Assembly: GCF_030408035.1 (NCBI RefSeq)
Contig: NZ_JASDCF010000009.1
Location: 1-64,000, forward strand
DNA: 64,000 nt
Direction: 5' to 3'
Origin: Psychrobacter sp. APC 3426
GTDB lineage: Bacteria; Pseudomonadota; Gammaproteobacteria; Pseudomonadales; Moraxellaceae
This document shows, in pieces, positions 47,656 through 56,357 of this stretch (the first letter of the stretch is position 1; every line of letters starts with the position of its first letter). The notes below the pieces were generated by a model that searched no databases, had not been told where the DNA came from, and was given only the letters and a program-made list of their open reading frames with translations. The position numbers and the translations under genes were made by a program.

Positions 47656-48849
47656 GTCTCTGCACACGACAAAAAAACAAAAAAGTCTGTTAAAGCAAAG
47701 GCATAATAGTAATTTTTAAGACGAATCAGACCATGCCAAACTTTAACAGACTTAGTGAAACTTTAACCCAAAACCTGAGCATGAACAAGGCAAGAATCAA
47801 TTGTTTGAGCCTAATGATAATAGCCCTGATTACTGCTCAAAGCAGTAATCTTAAAAAAAATAGCAAGACACCTTCCTAAGGGTGGCAAGACCGACAGTCA
47901 CTATCGCAGACTACAGCGATTTTTTGCCGAAGCGAGGATAGACTACGATCAACTGGCTTTAATGATATATCGACTATTTGGGCTAGGCAAAGTCACCTTA
48001 ACCATTGACCGCACCAACTGGAAATGGGGTAAAAGTAACCTCAACATCTTTATGCTAGGGGTGGTATATAAAGGGATAGCCATCCCCTTATACTGGCACA
48101 TGCTAGATAAGCGAGGTAATACAAACCATCTTGAACGCTGTGAACTTATTGAGCGGTTTATCAAACAATTTGGCAAAGATAACCTTGAGATGATAGTAGC
48201 AGACAGAGAGTTTGTTGGCGAAAAATGGTTTAACTGGCTCACCAATAATCACATACCCTTTGCCATACGGATTAAGAAGAACAGTAAAGTTAAGAATCAT
48301 CATGGCAAGTTGGTACAGATTAAAGAGTTATTACGCCATGTTAGCCATCAAGAAACATATCGACATGGACGAATACTGACTGTCGATGGTTGTTTGGTTC
48401 GAGTATTTGCCAAGCATGATAAAGACTATGGTTTAGTGATTGTGGCCACCAATCAACTAGAAACAGTGGATGCGATGACAAGCTATGCTAAGCGTTGGGA
48501 GATTGAGACTTTATTTGCTTGTCTAAAGGGCCGTGGCTTTAATCTTGAAGATACCCACTTAACCCATCTTGATCGGGTCAGTAAATTAGTCGCAGTGAAC
48601 GCCTTAGCATTTTGTTGGGCTTATCATGTCGGTATTTATAAAGACAAAGATAAGCCGTTAAAGCGCAAGTTAAAGTCAAACGCTCGACCTCAAGCCAGTT
48701 TGTTTGCGCTTGGCCTGGATGTGTTGATTGAGGGCCTTCACTTGGTGTTCTTTAACAATGATAAGACTGTATTTCGACAGTTAGTTAGCTTTTTAACCCC
48801 TAAACCTATGAAAATCGGGTGGGGATGATTTTTTTGTCGTGTGCAGAGA
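47656..48849 (+). mobile_element. IS4-family-like insertion sequence
   Basis: Perfect about 20-base inverted repeats TCTCTGCACACGACAAAAAA lie at both ends. One transposase frame on the plus strand fills it, broken by a frameshift. No convincing target duplication is visible. It sits about 50 bases upstream of the acidic-protein start, so it may have separated that operon from its promoter or supplied a new one. Confidence 0.85.
47733..48828 (+). pseudogene. IS4-type transposase, frameshifted
   Basis: The N-terminus MPNFNRLSETLTQNLSMNKA runs in one frame to a run of eight A near 47850. The rest (RHLPKGGKTDSHYRRLQRFF, then an intact 288-codon frame from 47962) needs a one-base shift. The C-terminal part has the DDE features LTIDRTNWKWG, VADREFVGEKW and YAKRWEIETLFACLKGRGF, the last being the IS4 YREK box. 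One surplus A explains the break; it could be a real mutation, a slippage site or a sequencing error. Confidence 0.8.
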
Positions 48850-48923
48850 ATTCTTTTATACCATCAACAAGACCGAAAATCGGTTTCTAAAGCGGGTGAA
48901 TGAGCCTTACTCATTGAGTTTTT

Positions 48924-50183
48924 TTAATTATTTGTCATAGTATATATCAAGATAATTAAAACAATCATATGAATAATTTGGATTGGAACAAAAGCAAGTG
49001 CGTATTGAAAACCACCCGTAATTGCCGCATTAATTGATTTAGAAATTGCATGTGTCGCTAAACCTAATAATAAGGCGAGCAATAAAATAGGGTTAGTTGG
49101 GTTCCCTTGCATGACTACAGCAGCCATTGCTGCATGCACCTCAAACATAGAACTCAGTACGGTTCCTGCAATAAGACCGGCGTCACCCAGCCATAAACTT
49201 AAACCATAAACAAGTACTTGAATGATAGTAAGTGTCACTACAATGATACCTGCCTCTTTTAAACTAAACATCGGTGTATCCGTTAACTTAGCTTTCTCTT
49301 CGGATCGAGCTTTTCTCATCAACCATATTCCAGGAATAATTAACATTATAATGGCAATAATAGAGGGGAATAATAAGATTTTAAGCCAACTAAAACTTAC
49401 ACCTGCAACAATAATAAGAAGTTGTACCACTGTTGCGACACAGGATATAAGGGCAGCTCCAGCATTTTCTTTTGCATCTGCACGACCCTGACGAACTTCT
49501 ATTCCAAGGCTTGCAATCGTGGCTGTACTGGATATAAATCCTGATGCTAAAGCAGATAAAAACATGGCGTGGCGTGATGGTAAAAGCCTCTTTGCCATAT
49601 GTGCTAGTGCTTGAATGGTTAAAATCAATATCAATAATTTTAAAATAATATAAGGATTTAGTACTGAACCCCAAAGATCCCTATTGGGGGTTAAAGGAAG
49701 TGCAATTAAAAGCAAGGCCAGTAAAAAGATACCATCTTTAAATTCACGCTCAGTAATCCATCTAACCGCTACTCCATGCATTGAATGCTTTGTCACTAGA
49801 AGGAAAGTAAGGACGACTGTAAGTGCCGCTGCATAAGGAATATGCCATAAACATAGTCCGCCTATAAAATAGGTGAGTATAAAAGCAAGTTCAGTGGTTA
49901 CACCTGGATCTTCAATTTGTTTATTAGTAGAGATGATACTTATACCACCTACTATCAATGCTCCTATGAGCCCCATAAATAAACCGAAAGCAAAGCAAAT
50001 TGCCCCTAATAAAGAGCAAATTGCAAAAGATCTAATACCTGCAAAGCTGTGTTGATTTTCACGTTGTTTGCTACGCTCTCTTTCTAGACCAATGAGTAGT
50101 CCACAACCTAATGCTGCAGTAGATGCAGTAATTAAGTTTTGGATAGGTTCAATCGTAAATGTATTTTCTATTATGAAATTCAT
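48924..50183 (-). CDS. MgtC/SapB family membrane protein (DUF4010)
   Basis: About 419 residues from the ATG at 50183. The longer frame from 50222 begins inside an IS3 end and is rejected. The N-terminal MgtC/SapB domain has ALGCGLLIGLERERSKQ and GIRSFAICSLLGAICF, then about ten hydrophobic segments. The C-terminal DUF4010 part carries FLSALASGFISSTATIASLG. Such proteins are predicted inner-membrane proteins, sometimes linked to Mg2+ stress or transport; the function of the DUF4010 group is not known. Flanked by an IS4-type element and an IS3 relic, it looks like cargo rather than part of the defence operons. Confidence 0.85.
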   Translation of the reverse strand: MNFIIENTFTIEPIQNLITASTAALGCGLLIGLERERSKQRENQHSFAGIRSFAICSLLGAICFAFGLFMGLIGALIVGGISIISTNKQIEDPGVTTELAFILTYFIGGLCLWHIPYAAALTVVLTFLLVTKHSMHGVAVRWITEREFKDGIFLLALLLIALPLTPNRDLWGSVLNPYIILKLLILILTIQALAHMAKRLLPSRHAMFLSALASGFISSTATIASLGIEVRQGRADAKENAGAALISCVATVVQLLIIVAGVSFSWLKILLFPSIIAIIMLIIPGIWLMRKARSEEKAKLTDTPMFSLKEAGIIVVTLTIIQVLVYGLSLWLGDAGLIAGTVLSSMFEVHAAMAAVVMQGNPTNPILLLALLLGLATHAISKSINAAITGGFQYALAFVPIQIIHMIVLIILIYTMTNN

Positions 50184-50196
50184 CCCACTCTCTATG

Positions 50197-50520
50197 ACCC
50201 CTGCTGTCAATCCCGTAGACATTAACTTGGGAGATTTTGATTACGCAGCATGACGATAAAAATCAAACCACACCGGTCTTAGCGATCTATATCTCAACAG
50301 AACCAGTCATTTTACTCTTTAAACCTGTTAATAGACCACTTAAAATAGACTGCTCTAATGGAAACACTTATAACAGACTGCCCCAATACTATCAAAGACT
50401 CAGTATGCTGAGACAATACAATAGCCTTCATTCGCTTTATTCTGCCAGTTAGATAAGGTTTGCATGGCTATGCCTAACTGCTTTGCAGTCGCTAAGATAT
50501 TGTCATTCTTCTCTAGAATT
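50197..50520 (-). mobile_element. Internally deleted IS3 relic
   Basis: The left about 90 bases (TGACCCCTGCTGTCAATCCC, then the OrfB tail) match the end of the IS3 element at 40304. The part near 50445-50515 (GTTTGCATGGCTATGCC, TGCTTTGCAGTCGCTAAGAT) matches its OrfA HTH region. The middle is missing or scrambled, so the copy is dead. Confidence 0.75.
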
Positions 50521-50654
50521 CCTTCAGCATAGCTCAATGTCACTTTTGACAAATGCTAAACAGCTTGTTATGATAAAAAAACATCGTGGGTTTACGGCTA
50601 CTTCCAGCGCGATGAAAAACAAAGACTGGTAAAACGCACACCTCCTTTTCGCTC

Positions 50655-50700
50655 TGTAAGGTGACTGTGTCGTTTCAATTTGACACAGACAGAGCAACAG
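50655..50700 (+). other. Long imperfect hairpin upstream of a small frame
   Basis: GCTCTG...TGTGTC and GACACA..CAGAGC pair around a GTTTCAATTT-type loop, with a bulge on the 5' side. It has no T-run, and a ribosome-site-like AGGAG follows within about 10 bases. It may be a structured leader, an IS-end relic or a protein-binding palindrome. Confidence 0.4.
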
Positions 50701-50711
50701 GAGATTTCTTT

Positions 50712-50930
50712 ATGACTACTTCTAGTCAATTACTTCCAAAATTCATACTTCTAAAATATTCTTCTCATACTCAGCGACTGAGTCTTATGAGCGCTTTCTG
50801 CTATTCCGCTTTTTTAAGCAAGCCCTCTAAACAGCTTCATAAACCTTTATCAGTCTCAGTCACTGAGATACCAAGCTTTGTTAAGCATATGGCTTACCTT
50901 GGTTTTATTACTGTGCCCAACTGCTCTTAA
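50712..50930 (+). CDS. Small hypothetical protein, doubtful
   Basis: 72 residues from the ATG at 50712, with AGGAG 11 bases upstream and the hairpin before that. The sequence (TTSSQLLPKFILLKYSSHTQ...) is basic and Ser-rich, matches no family I know, and has weak coding character. It ends 78 bases before the LRR gene. It may be a remnant; I keep it only because of its ribosome site. Confidence 0.25.
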   Translation: MTTSSQLLPKFILLKYSSHTQRLSLMSAFCYSAFLSKPSKQLHKPLSVSVTEIPSFVKHMAYLGFITVPNCS

Positions 50931-51007
50931 GTTTGACACATCGCAATAAAACCCACTAAAGACTTGAATGCATTCACCTCATTTAACAGGCATTAAAAGG
51001 TAACCTT

Positions 51008-51865
51008 ATGACAGCATATAGCGATAAAACCAACCAAGATGACAACACTAATAGCAAGCAAGATACGCACGTTGAAGACTGGATGATAGAGATATGGGAC
51101 TGGATTGACAACCATAATATAGCAGGCAGCTCTGACAGCACCGTCCCTCGTGAACCTGAAGCGTTGCGCCAGTTAGAGCGACTGGATTTGGGATATGGAA
51201 AATCAACGAGTTATAGTTATATTGATAATAAGTCAGTATTACAAAGCGAAAGTGAGTCTACTGAGCCATTACCTAGCGCTATCGGCCATTTAAAAAATCT
51301 AAAGTACCTTAGGCTAAGAGGTTTTAATGAACTACCAGAAGAGATTGCTCAACTAGATAACTTAGAGACACTGGTTTATATGGACTGCGCTTTCACTGAG
51401 TTTCCAAAGGTGCTGTGTAAACTAAAGAATCTTAAAGCGCTTAACATCTTTTCAAAAAGCTTAGAGAGACTTCCTAATGAGCTTGGCAATCTATCTTCAC
51501 TTACCCATTTTGATATGAGAGGAACTCAGGTTCAGGAGTTACCAGACTCTATTGGCAATCTAAGCAAGCTTACTAGTATTGAGCTGTATGCCAATGAATC
51601 GTTGAAAGCTTTGCCTGATAGTATTGGAAATTTAACAAACCTTGAAAAACTAGAGATACGTGCTTCTGATCTCAAAACCCTACCAAGCTCGATAGGCAAT
51701 CTGAATAAACTAAAAAGCCTCGGACTCTATCATAATGGCCTACAAAGTCTGCCTGATAGTATTATCAATCTCAAAGTATTGGAACAAGTAGATGTTAGTG
51801 AGAATCTTCTTGCGGGTGTATCAGAAGATGTCAGTCAATTTTTGGATAGTGTTGGTGGTAACTAG
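51008..51865 (+). CDS. Leucine-rich repeat protein, cytosolic
   Basis: 285 residues. About eight LRRs of 23 residues follow an N-terminal about 80-residue cap; repeat units read LPDSIGNLxxLxxLxLxxN (for example LPDSIGNLTNLEKLEIRASD). There is no signal peptide or membrane anchor, so it should stay in the cytoplasm unless exported by a specialised system. The consensus resembles the larger LRR gene at the right edge and plant- or amoeba-like LRR families. An AAGG precedes the ATG. Function unknown; a protein-binding scaffold is the only safe statement. Confidence 0.85.
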   Translation: MTAYSDKTNQDDNTNSKQDTHVEDWMIEIWDWIDNHNIAGSSDSTVPREPEALRQLERLDLGYGKSTSYSYIDNKSVLQSESESTEPLPSAIGHLKNLKYLRLRGFNELPEEIAQLDNLETLVYMDCAFTEFPKVLCKLKNLKALNIFSKSLERLPNELGNLSSLTHFDMRGTQVQELPDSIGNLSKLTSIELYANESLKALPDSIGNLTNLEKLEIRASDLKTLPSSIGNLNKLKSLGLYHNGLQSLPDSIINLKVLEQVDVSENLLAGVSEDVSQFLDSVGGN

Positions 51866-51884
51866 CTTGAACTGAGAGAATACG

Positions 51885-52260
51885 ATAATGAAAACATGAA
51901 ACTACATTCCCGAAATTAAAGAACACGCCGTTCGCATGTTGATTGAAGCGGCATGCGACTATCCATCCAACTGGTCAGCTATTCAAGCCATCGTCCTAAG
52001 ATTGGCTGCACACCTGAAACCCTACGATCGTGGCATAAAAAGCACATCGATCAAATCATTCCTGGATCGGTATAAGCGCAAAGTAACAAAGAGCACATCA
52101 AAGATGCTTGAACGTGAGAAAAAACAGCTCAAGCAAACCAAAGAGATTATACGTAAGGCTACCGCTTTTTTCGCCCAGACGGAGCTCGACCACTGACTAG
52201 ACCATGATTCAATTCATCGAAGATAACAATCATATTTATGGAGTCGAGCCGATCTGCAAA
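51885..52260 (+). pseudogene. IS3 OrfA/OrfB relic
   Basis: After a broken start (ATGAAAACATGAAACTAC, with an in-frame TGA) the frame gives IPEIKEHAVRMLIEAACDYP and ends ATAFFAQTELDH, both standard for IS3 OrfA. The middle is frameshifted (IVLRLAAHLKPYDRGIKSTS in place of the usual HTH). Directly after it MIQFIEDNNHIYGVEPICK starts OrfB and stops at about 52260. Decayed transposase remains. Confidence 0.8.
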
Positions 52261-52451
52261 TAAAAGTTTATCAAATTGTTTTACATATTTAGTAATGTTA
52301 ATATTCATTACTGATTATTACTGCTATGTAAGTATTAATCAGTACAAAATTTGACGTAAGTAATACCGGCAATTATAAGAATCTAAGCCAATTAATAATC
52401 CAATGCTGCTTTATCAAGCCCTAATATTACTAGGGATTCAGGAGAGATATT

Positions 52452-53654
52452 TTGAAAAAGTTTTTACCTTGGTTAGTTGGGTTATTGGTTATATTTGCAA
52501 TCTACCTTTATGCATCCCCCTATCTTGTTCTAAATAATATTAAAAATGCTGCTCAACAAGGAGATGCCGATAAACTTTCAGGCTATATTGATTTCCCTAG
52601 CGTTAAGCAAAGTATGAAGGATCAAGTTAAAGCGGCTATGGTTGAGGAGCTTGCTGCAAGTGATGAACAAGATGGGTTTGAGGCATTAGGCACCATGTTA
52701 GCCGCAGCTATGATAGATCCACTTATTGATGGTTTAGTAACGCCAGATGGTGTTGCATTAATGCTCCAAGGGCAAAAACTAGATTTCGATTTAAATAATG
52801 ACACGCCTGAAGATAAGCCTAAAGCAAAAAACGAGGATATTGATTATAAAGCTGGATACCTGTCCTTTAATCGATTCAAAGTTCAGATTATTGATGCTGA
52901 TGATCCGAATGAATCATTAGATGTGATCATGCATAGAGATTGGCTAAGCTGGAAAGTCACAAGAATTAATTTTTCTTTAGACTCAAAGGATAAAAAATCT
53001 AACAACAAAGTCGCAGAATCATCTGTCGCTGATTTAGATTGGGCTGAAGAAGAGGATACAAGTGAAACCTACGATGATGTATTCCAAAATCTAGGTGAAC
53101 AGCAGGATACTGATACTACATCAGATGTAAGTGATGTTACTTCTGATACTGTGAATGACGAGGACTACAATAATGGAACAGGTGCTAACGCTGTAGAGAT
53201 CACTGGACAAATACTTAGTGATGAGACTGATTGGACACCTTATTTAAAACCGATGATGACAGGTTGTAACTATCCTAACCCCACTGAAAATTTGCCAAAA
53301 CTCTACAAAGACTCTATAGCAAATAAAAAGGTAAAGGTCGATCAAGCTAATGCAATTGATGGCTATGGTGAAACAATCACGACTTACACTTTAAAAAATG
53401 CCACAGCGTTTGGACAACCTCTACTGAAAATTGAGTACTTGCAAGGTTACGAATGGGGCAGCTTAGAGCTCTATTTTAAAGATACAAAATTCACAGCTTT
53501 ACGTCCAAAATTCAAACTACCAAAAATTAATGAAGCTGATAGTGAAGGTTATCAAGTTATCGAAAATAATAGTGAAGGTTATACAGTAGACGATGGTATG
53601 TGGGAAACTATTCTAAAGTTTGATAAAAAACGTAAGAGTATCATCTGCGCTTAA
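52452..53654 (+). CDS. DUF2939 domain protein, membrane-anchored
   Basis: 400 residues from a TTG start with AGGAGA 5-6 bases upstream. An N-terminal hydrophobic helix (FLPWLVGLLVIFAIYLYASP) is followed by DUF2939 (VLNNIKNAAQQGDADKLSGYIDFPSVKQSMKDQ, about 27-170). An acidic linker (about 175-250) leads to a C-terminal beta-rich domain (about 255-400) of unknown family. DUF2939 is a small periplasmic or membrane-associated domain of no known function. It is in the same orientation as the LRR gene, 193 bases before the secreted-protein gene. Confidence 0.75.
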   Translation: MKKFLPWLVGLLVIFAIYLYASPYLVLNNIKNAAQQGDADKLSGYIDFPSVKQSMKDQVKAAMVEELAASDEQDGFEALGTMLAAAMIDPLIDGLVTPDGVALMLQGQKLDFDLNNDTPEDKPKAKNEDIDYKAGYLSFNRFKVQIIDADDPNESLDVIMHRDWLSWKVTRINFSLDSKDKKSNNKVAESSVADLDWAEEEDTSETYDDVFQNLGEQQDTDTTSDVSDVTSDTVNDEDYNNGTGANAVEITGQILSDETDWTPYLKPMMTGCNYPNPTENLPKLYKDSIANKKVKVDQANAIDGYGETITTYTLKNATAFGQPLLKIEYLQGYEWGSLELYFKDTKFTALRPKFKLPKINEADSEGYQVIENNSEGYTVDDGMWETILKFDKKRKSIICA

Positions 53655-53847
53655 TTAAGAAATATTTCTATGTGAGCGAGCTTGGAAATTCCATAACTTT
53701 TATTTAGATTAGATTCTAGCTTACAAGTTTGTCAATAAAAAAATATAAGTGATCAAAGAAAGCAATCCATCTACTGATAAGCGTATGATGATTTTAATTT
53801 TATCAGTCTGAAAACATTTTTAATCATATCATTTTGGAAATATTTAT

Positions 53848-54363
53848 ATGAATTATTTAATTAAGATTACAGCTGCATGCCTACTTACTATTTTATCTGT
53901 AACATCCTATGCTGAATCTCTCAACACAGCCATAAAAAAAGAAGTTGCGAGCGGCGTCAACCTTCTCAACTTAGAAAGTAAGAAATATTTTGTTAGAGAT
54001 CCTTACTATCCAGAAGACGAAGCTATGACATATGCTTTTAATACTCAAAAAATTGTTATGAAAGATGTTAATTCTGATGGTATCCAAGATGCTGTAGCAC
54101 TTCTTTACTACTGCGAAGATACCAACTGTCATACAACAACCAAAAGTGCGGAATTAGTTGTATTCAAGGGTCTTGGAAAAAATCAATTTACTAAAATAGG
54201 ATCAGCTTTTCTCGGAATATCTGCTGAGATAAAAAATATAAAAAATGGAGTTATTAGCGTTACTTCGTATGGTTATGGAGATAATGATCCATCTTGTTGC
54301 CCTACAGATAAAATTACACTGTCTTACAAAATAAAAAATGGGAAACTTGTAAAGGCTAGCTAA
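53848..54363 (+). CDS. Secreted FG-GAP-like hypothetical protein
   Basis: 171 residues with a Sec signal peptide (LIKITAACLLTILSVTSYA, cleavage near 22). The mature part has DVNSDGIQDAVALLYYCEDT (about 73-92), a calcium-binding-like DxNxDGxxD loop of the FG-GAP/VCBS type. A second strand-rich half holds two Cys pairs (CEDTNC and CC). Likely periplasmic. The protein is small for the FG-GAP group and its role is unknown. No link to defence is visible. Confidence 0.72.
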   Translation: MNYLIKITAACLLTILSVTSYAESLNTAIKKEVASGVNLLNLESKKYFVRDPYYPEDEAMTYAFNTQKIVMKDVNSDGIQDAVALLYYCEDTNCHTTTKSAELVVFKGLGKNQFTKIGSAFLGISAEIKNIKNGVISVTSYGYGDNDPSCCPTDKITLSYKIKNGKLVKAS

Positions 54364-54460
54364 CTTAGTTTATGGACACATTGATTTTTAATTAGTATCT
54401 GTTGTGGGGTTAAAGAACATAGCTTAAGTCGCTGATATTAAATGAATTAGCTATAAAAAG

Positions 54461-54655
54461 GAGCCTTTCCTAAAAACTGTGTAACTGCTTATAATCCAAT
54501 AACCGGAGAATAAGCAATGACTACTCAATCTGACCTTAAAAAACTGGCCGAGCAAATGGCTGGTAGCATGAAAAGCTTCGATGACATCAAAGACTTTCAA
54601 AAGCAGCTCATGCAATCCTTTATCGACACTGCCCTTGAAGCTGAGATGGAAGTGT
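54461..54655 (+). mobile_element. IS256-family 5' fragment
   Basis: Starts with an IS256-type terminus (GAGCCTTTCCTAAAAACTGTGTAAC). An ATG at 54517 opens TTQSDLKKLAEQMAGSMKSF and DDIKDFQKQLMQSFIDTALEAEMEV, the N-terminus of an IS256 transposase. The gene is cut by the IS3 element at 54653 after about 46 codons; its 3' part is not on the other side. Confidence 0.78.
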
Positions 54656-54718
54656 AGTGGCATAATAAATTAGGACAGCACGTAAGAGGTTTATACTAAC
54701 CCAAAAAAGGAAAATAGT

Positions 54719-54994
54719 ATGACCAATAAACGCAATCAATATACCCGAGAATTTAAATTAGAAGCGATTAGCTTAGTTGTTGATCACAACCGCACCATAC
54801 CTGACGTGGCCAATTCCTTAGGGATAGGTAAATCCACCTTGCAGAAATGGCTGAGTCAATACCGTCAAGAAATGAGTGGCGAAGCACCTAAAGCCGGCAA
54901 CGCTTTAACGGATGAACAGCGCGAGCTCCAAGATCTGCGTAAACAGGTTAAGCGGCTGACTATGGAGCGCGACATCTTAAATGAGGAGGGATAA
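54719..54994 (+). CDS. IS3 OrfA transposase
   Basis: 91 residues. The HTH is in YTREFKLEAISLVVDHNRTIPDVANSLGIGKSTLQKWLSQYR, followed by a coiled coil VKRLTMERDILN. The end is unusual: LNEEG and stop replace the normal LKKATAFFA. The frame therefore ends 159 bases before the ATG of orfB, with two small hairpins between. Confidence 0.85.
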   Translation: MTNKRNQYTREFKLEAISLVVDHNRTIPDVANSLGIGKSTLQKWLSQYRQEMSGEAPKAGNALTDEQRELQDLRKQVKRLTMERDILNEEG

Positions 54995-55152
54995 AACGAA
55001 GCACTGCTTCGTCCCGACGCAAGACGAGAGCTATGCTCGAGTGAGGCTTCTGCTCTGCTGGCCTTGGACAGCCTGAACGGCTATCGCTAATCAGTCAGCT
55101 GGCAGAGCAAGACAAACGGGTCAGTAAAAGCCTTCTGTGTAAGCTATTTAGC

Positions 55153-55968
55153 GTGATGAAAAGCAGTTACTACTATGGCATGCAGCCCAAGCCCATCAGC
55201 CTTGAAACCGTCAAAACCAAAGCCTTAATACGCCAAATATTTAACGACTCAAAGCGCTCAGCAGGCGCTCGCAGCATTGCCGCTATACTAATGAATGAAC
55301 ACGGCATCAAGCTGACCCGCTATATAGCAGGTAAACTCATGGCGCAGATGGGGCTTAAAAGCTGTCAATTGAAGACGCATAAATATAAGCATGCTGATGA
55401 AGAACACAAAGCTCATGACAACATACTGAACCGTAATTTTAGCCCATCAGCGCCCAATCAAGTCTGGACGGGTGATGTCACCTATATTCGTATCAAAGGC
55501 GGCTGGTGCTACCTAGCTGTTGTTTTAGATTTATATGCCCGTCGTATTGTTGGCTTTGCTGTATCAGACTCCCCTGACAGCGTGCTGACCGCTAAAGCGT
55601 TGCAGATGGCGTATCACACTAGGCTCAAACCTAGTAGTGTGTTGTTTCATTCTGACCAAGGAACCCATTACACTAGCAAGAAGTTTGCTGAATCCGTGGC
55701 AAGTTGTGAGGGCAGGACGCAAAGTATGAGCCGAAAAGGTAACTGTTGGGACAACGCGCCAACTGAGCGCTTCTTCAGGAGCTTTAAAACAGAATGGATG
55801 CCAAAGGGCGGTTATGAGAATATTGCTGAAGCTCGGACTGCCATTATTGATTATATTTGGGGCTATTATCAGTCCGTGAGACCGCATAGTTTTAATGATT
55901 ATTTGCCGCCAGCAGAAAAAGAGAGACGTTACTTTAATAAAAATCTCTTATCAGCTGTCCTAAATTAG
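55153..55968 (+). CDS. IS3 OrfB transposase
   Basis: 271 residues with the complete rve core: WTGDVTYIRIKGGWCYLAVVLDLY (first Asp), FHSDQGTHYTSKKF (second Asp) and NCWDNAPTERFFRSFKTEWM (Glu). The coding frame extends upstream (LGQPERLSLISQLAEQDKRV) to a TGA near 55040, so the ATG at 55153 is not the natural fusion point. Intact catalytic half. Confidence 0.88.
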   Translation: MMKSSYYYGMQPKPISLETVKTKALIRQIFNDSKRSAGARSIAAILMNEHGIKLTRYIAGKLMAQMGLKSCQLKTHKYKHADEEHKAHDNILNRNFSPSAPNQVWTGDVTYIRIKGGWCYLAVVLDLYARRIVGFAVSDSPDSVLTAKALQMAYHTRLKPSSVLFHSDQGTHYTSKKFAESVASCEGRTQSMSRKGNCWDNAPTERFFRSFKTEWMPKGGYENIAEARTAIIDYIWGYYQSVRPHSFNDYLPPAEKERRYFNKNLLSAVLN

Positions 55969-55980
55969 TTGACCACTACA

Positions 55981-56201
55981 CCTTGAACCAGCGTGCTGTT
56001 CGTATTCAAGAAGGCGGGGAAATTTTAGAAGTCGTTGATACCGCACCTGATGGTATTTTTGCAGTGGCACTTGGCGGACAAGATGGCAAAACCTTGTTCA
56101 TGTGTGCAGCACCTGATTGGGATGAAGCATCACGTACCGCTGAGACCAGAGGTCGTATGCTATCTACTCAGGTTAAAGTTGGTCATGCTGGTACGCCATA
56201 G
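55981..56201 (+). pseudogene. SMP-30/gluconolactonase family, 3' fragment
   Basis: The frame runs out of the IS3 end as QRAVRIQEGGEILEVVDTAP, then FAVALGGQDGKTLFMCAAPD and GRMLSTQVKVGHAGTP. This matches the last about 70 residues of SMP-30/gluconolactonase/LRE-type proteins (GGxDGRTLFxxTA). About three quarters of the gene is gone; no start codon remains. It was a sugar-lactone hydrolase. Confidence 0.8.
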
Positions 56202-56251
56202 CTAACTTTTTAGCAGGCAAATAAAGTTAATACGTAAAAGGATTAACCATA

Positions 56252-56285
56252 GAAAAGTCAGGCATTTAAAATAGCCTGACTTTTC
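56252..56285 (+). terminator. Rho-independent terminator
   Basis: GAAAAGTCAGGC and GCCTGACTTTTC form a perfect 12-bp stem with an ATTTAAAATA loop. It is the original terminator of the SMP-30 gene. Confidence 0.85.
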
Positions 56286-56357
56286 ATTAATAGATCATTA
56301 GAGTTTGACTGATATAATGTCGCCATTTATAACGAATTCAAAAAAGTAAGGCTAGTT

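Larger units (their letters stand above)
54653..55980 (+). mobile_element. IS3-family insertion sequence
   Basis: 1328 bp. Inverted ends TGTAGTGGCATAATAAATTA (left) and the complement of TAAATTAGTTGACCACTACA (right). orfA and orfB lie on the plus strand. The flanks (GAAG on the left, CCTTG on the right) show no target duplication. The left side is an IS256 transposase and the right an unrelated SMP-30 gene, so recombination between copies has probably rearranged this spot. Confidence 0.88.

Noticed and set aside
47607-47667. Longer N-terminus (MCRDILYKF) for the acidic protein
   Set aside because: The extra codons come from the IS4-type inverted repeat; the ATG at 47607 has a good ribosome site.
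50183-50222. Longer N-terminus (MSTGLTAGVIESG) for the MgtC-family protein
   Set aside because: It is encoded by the IS3 end; the ATG at 50183 is a better start.
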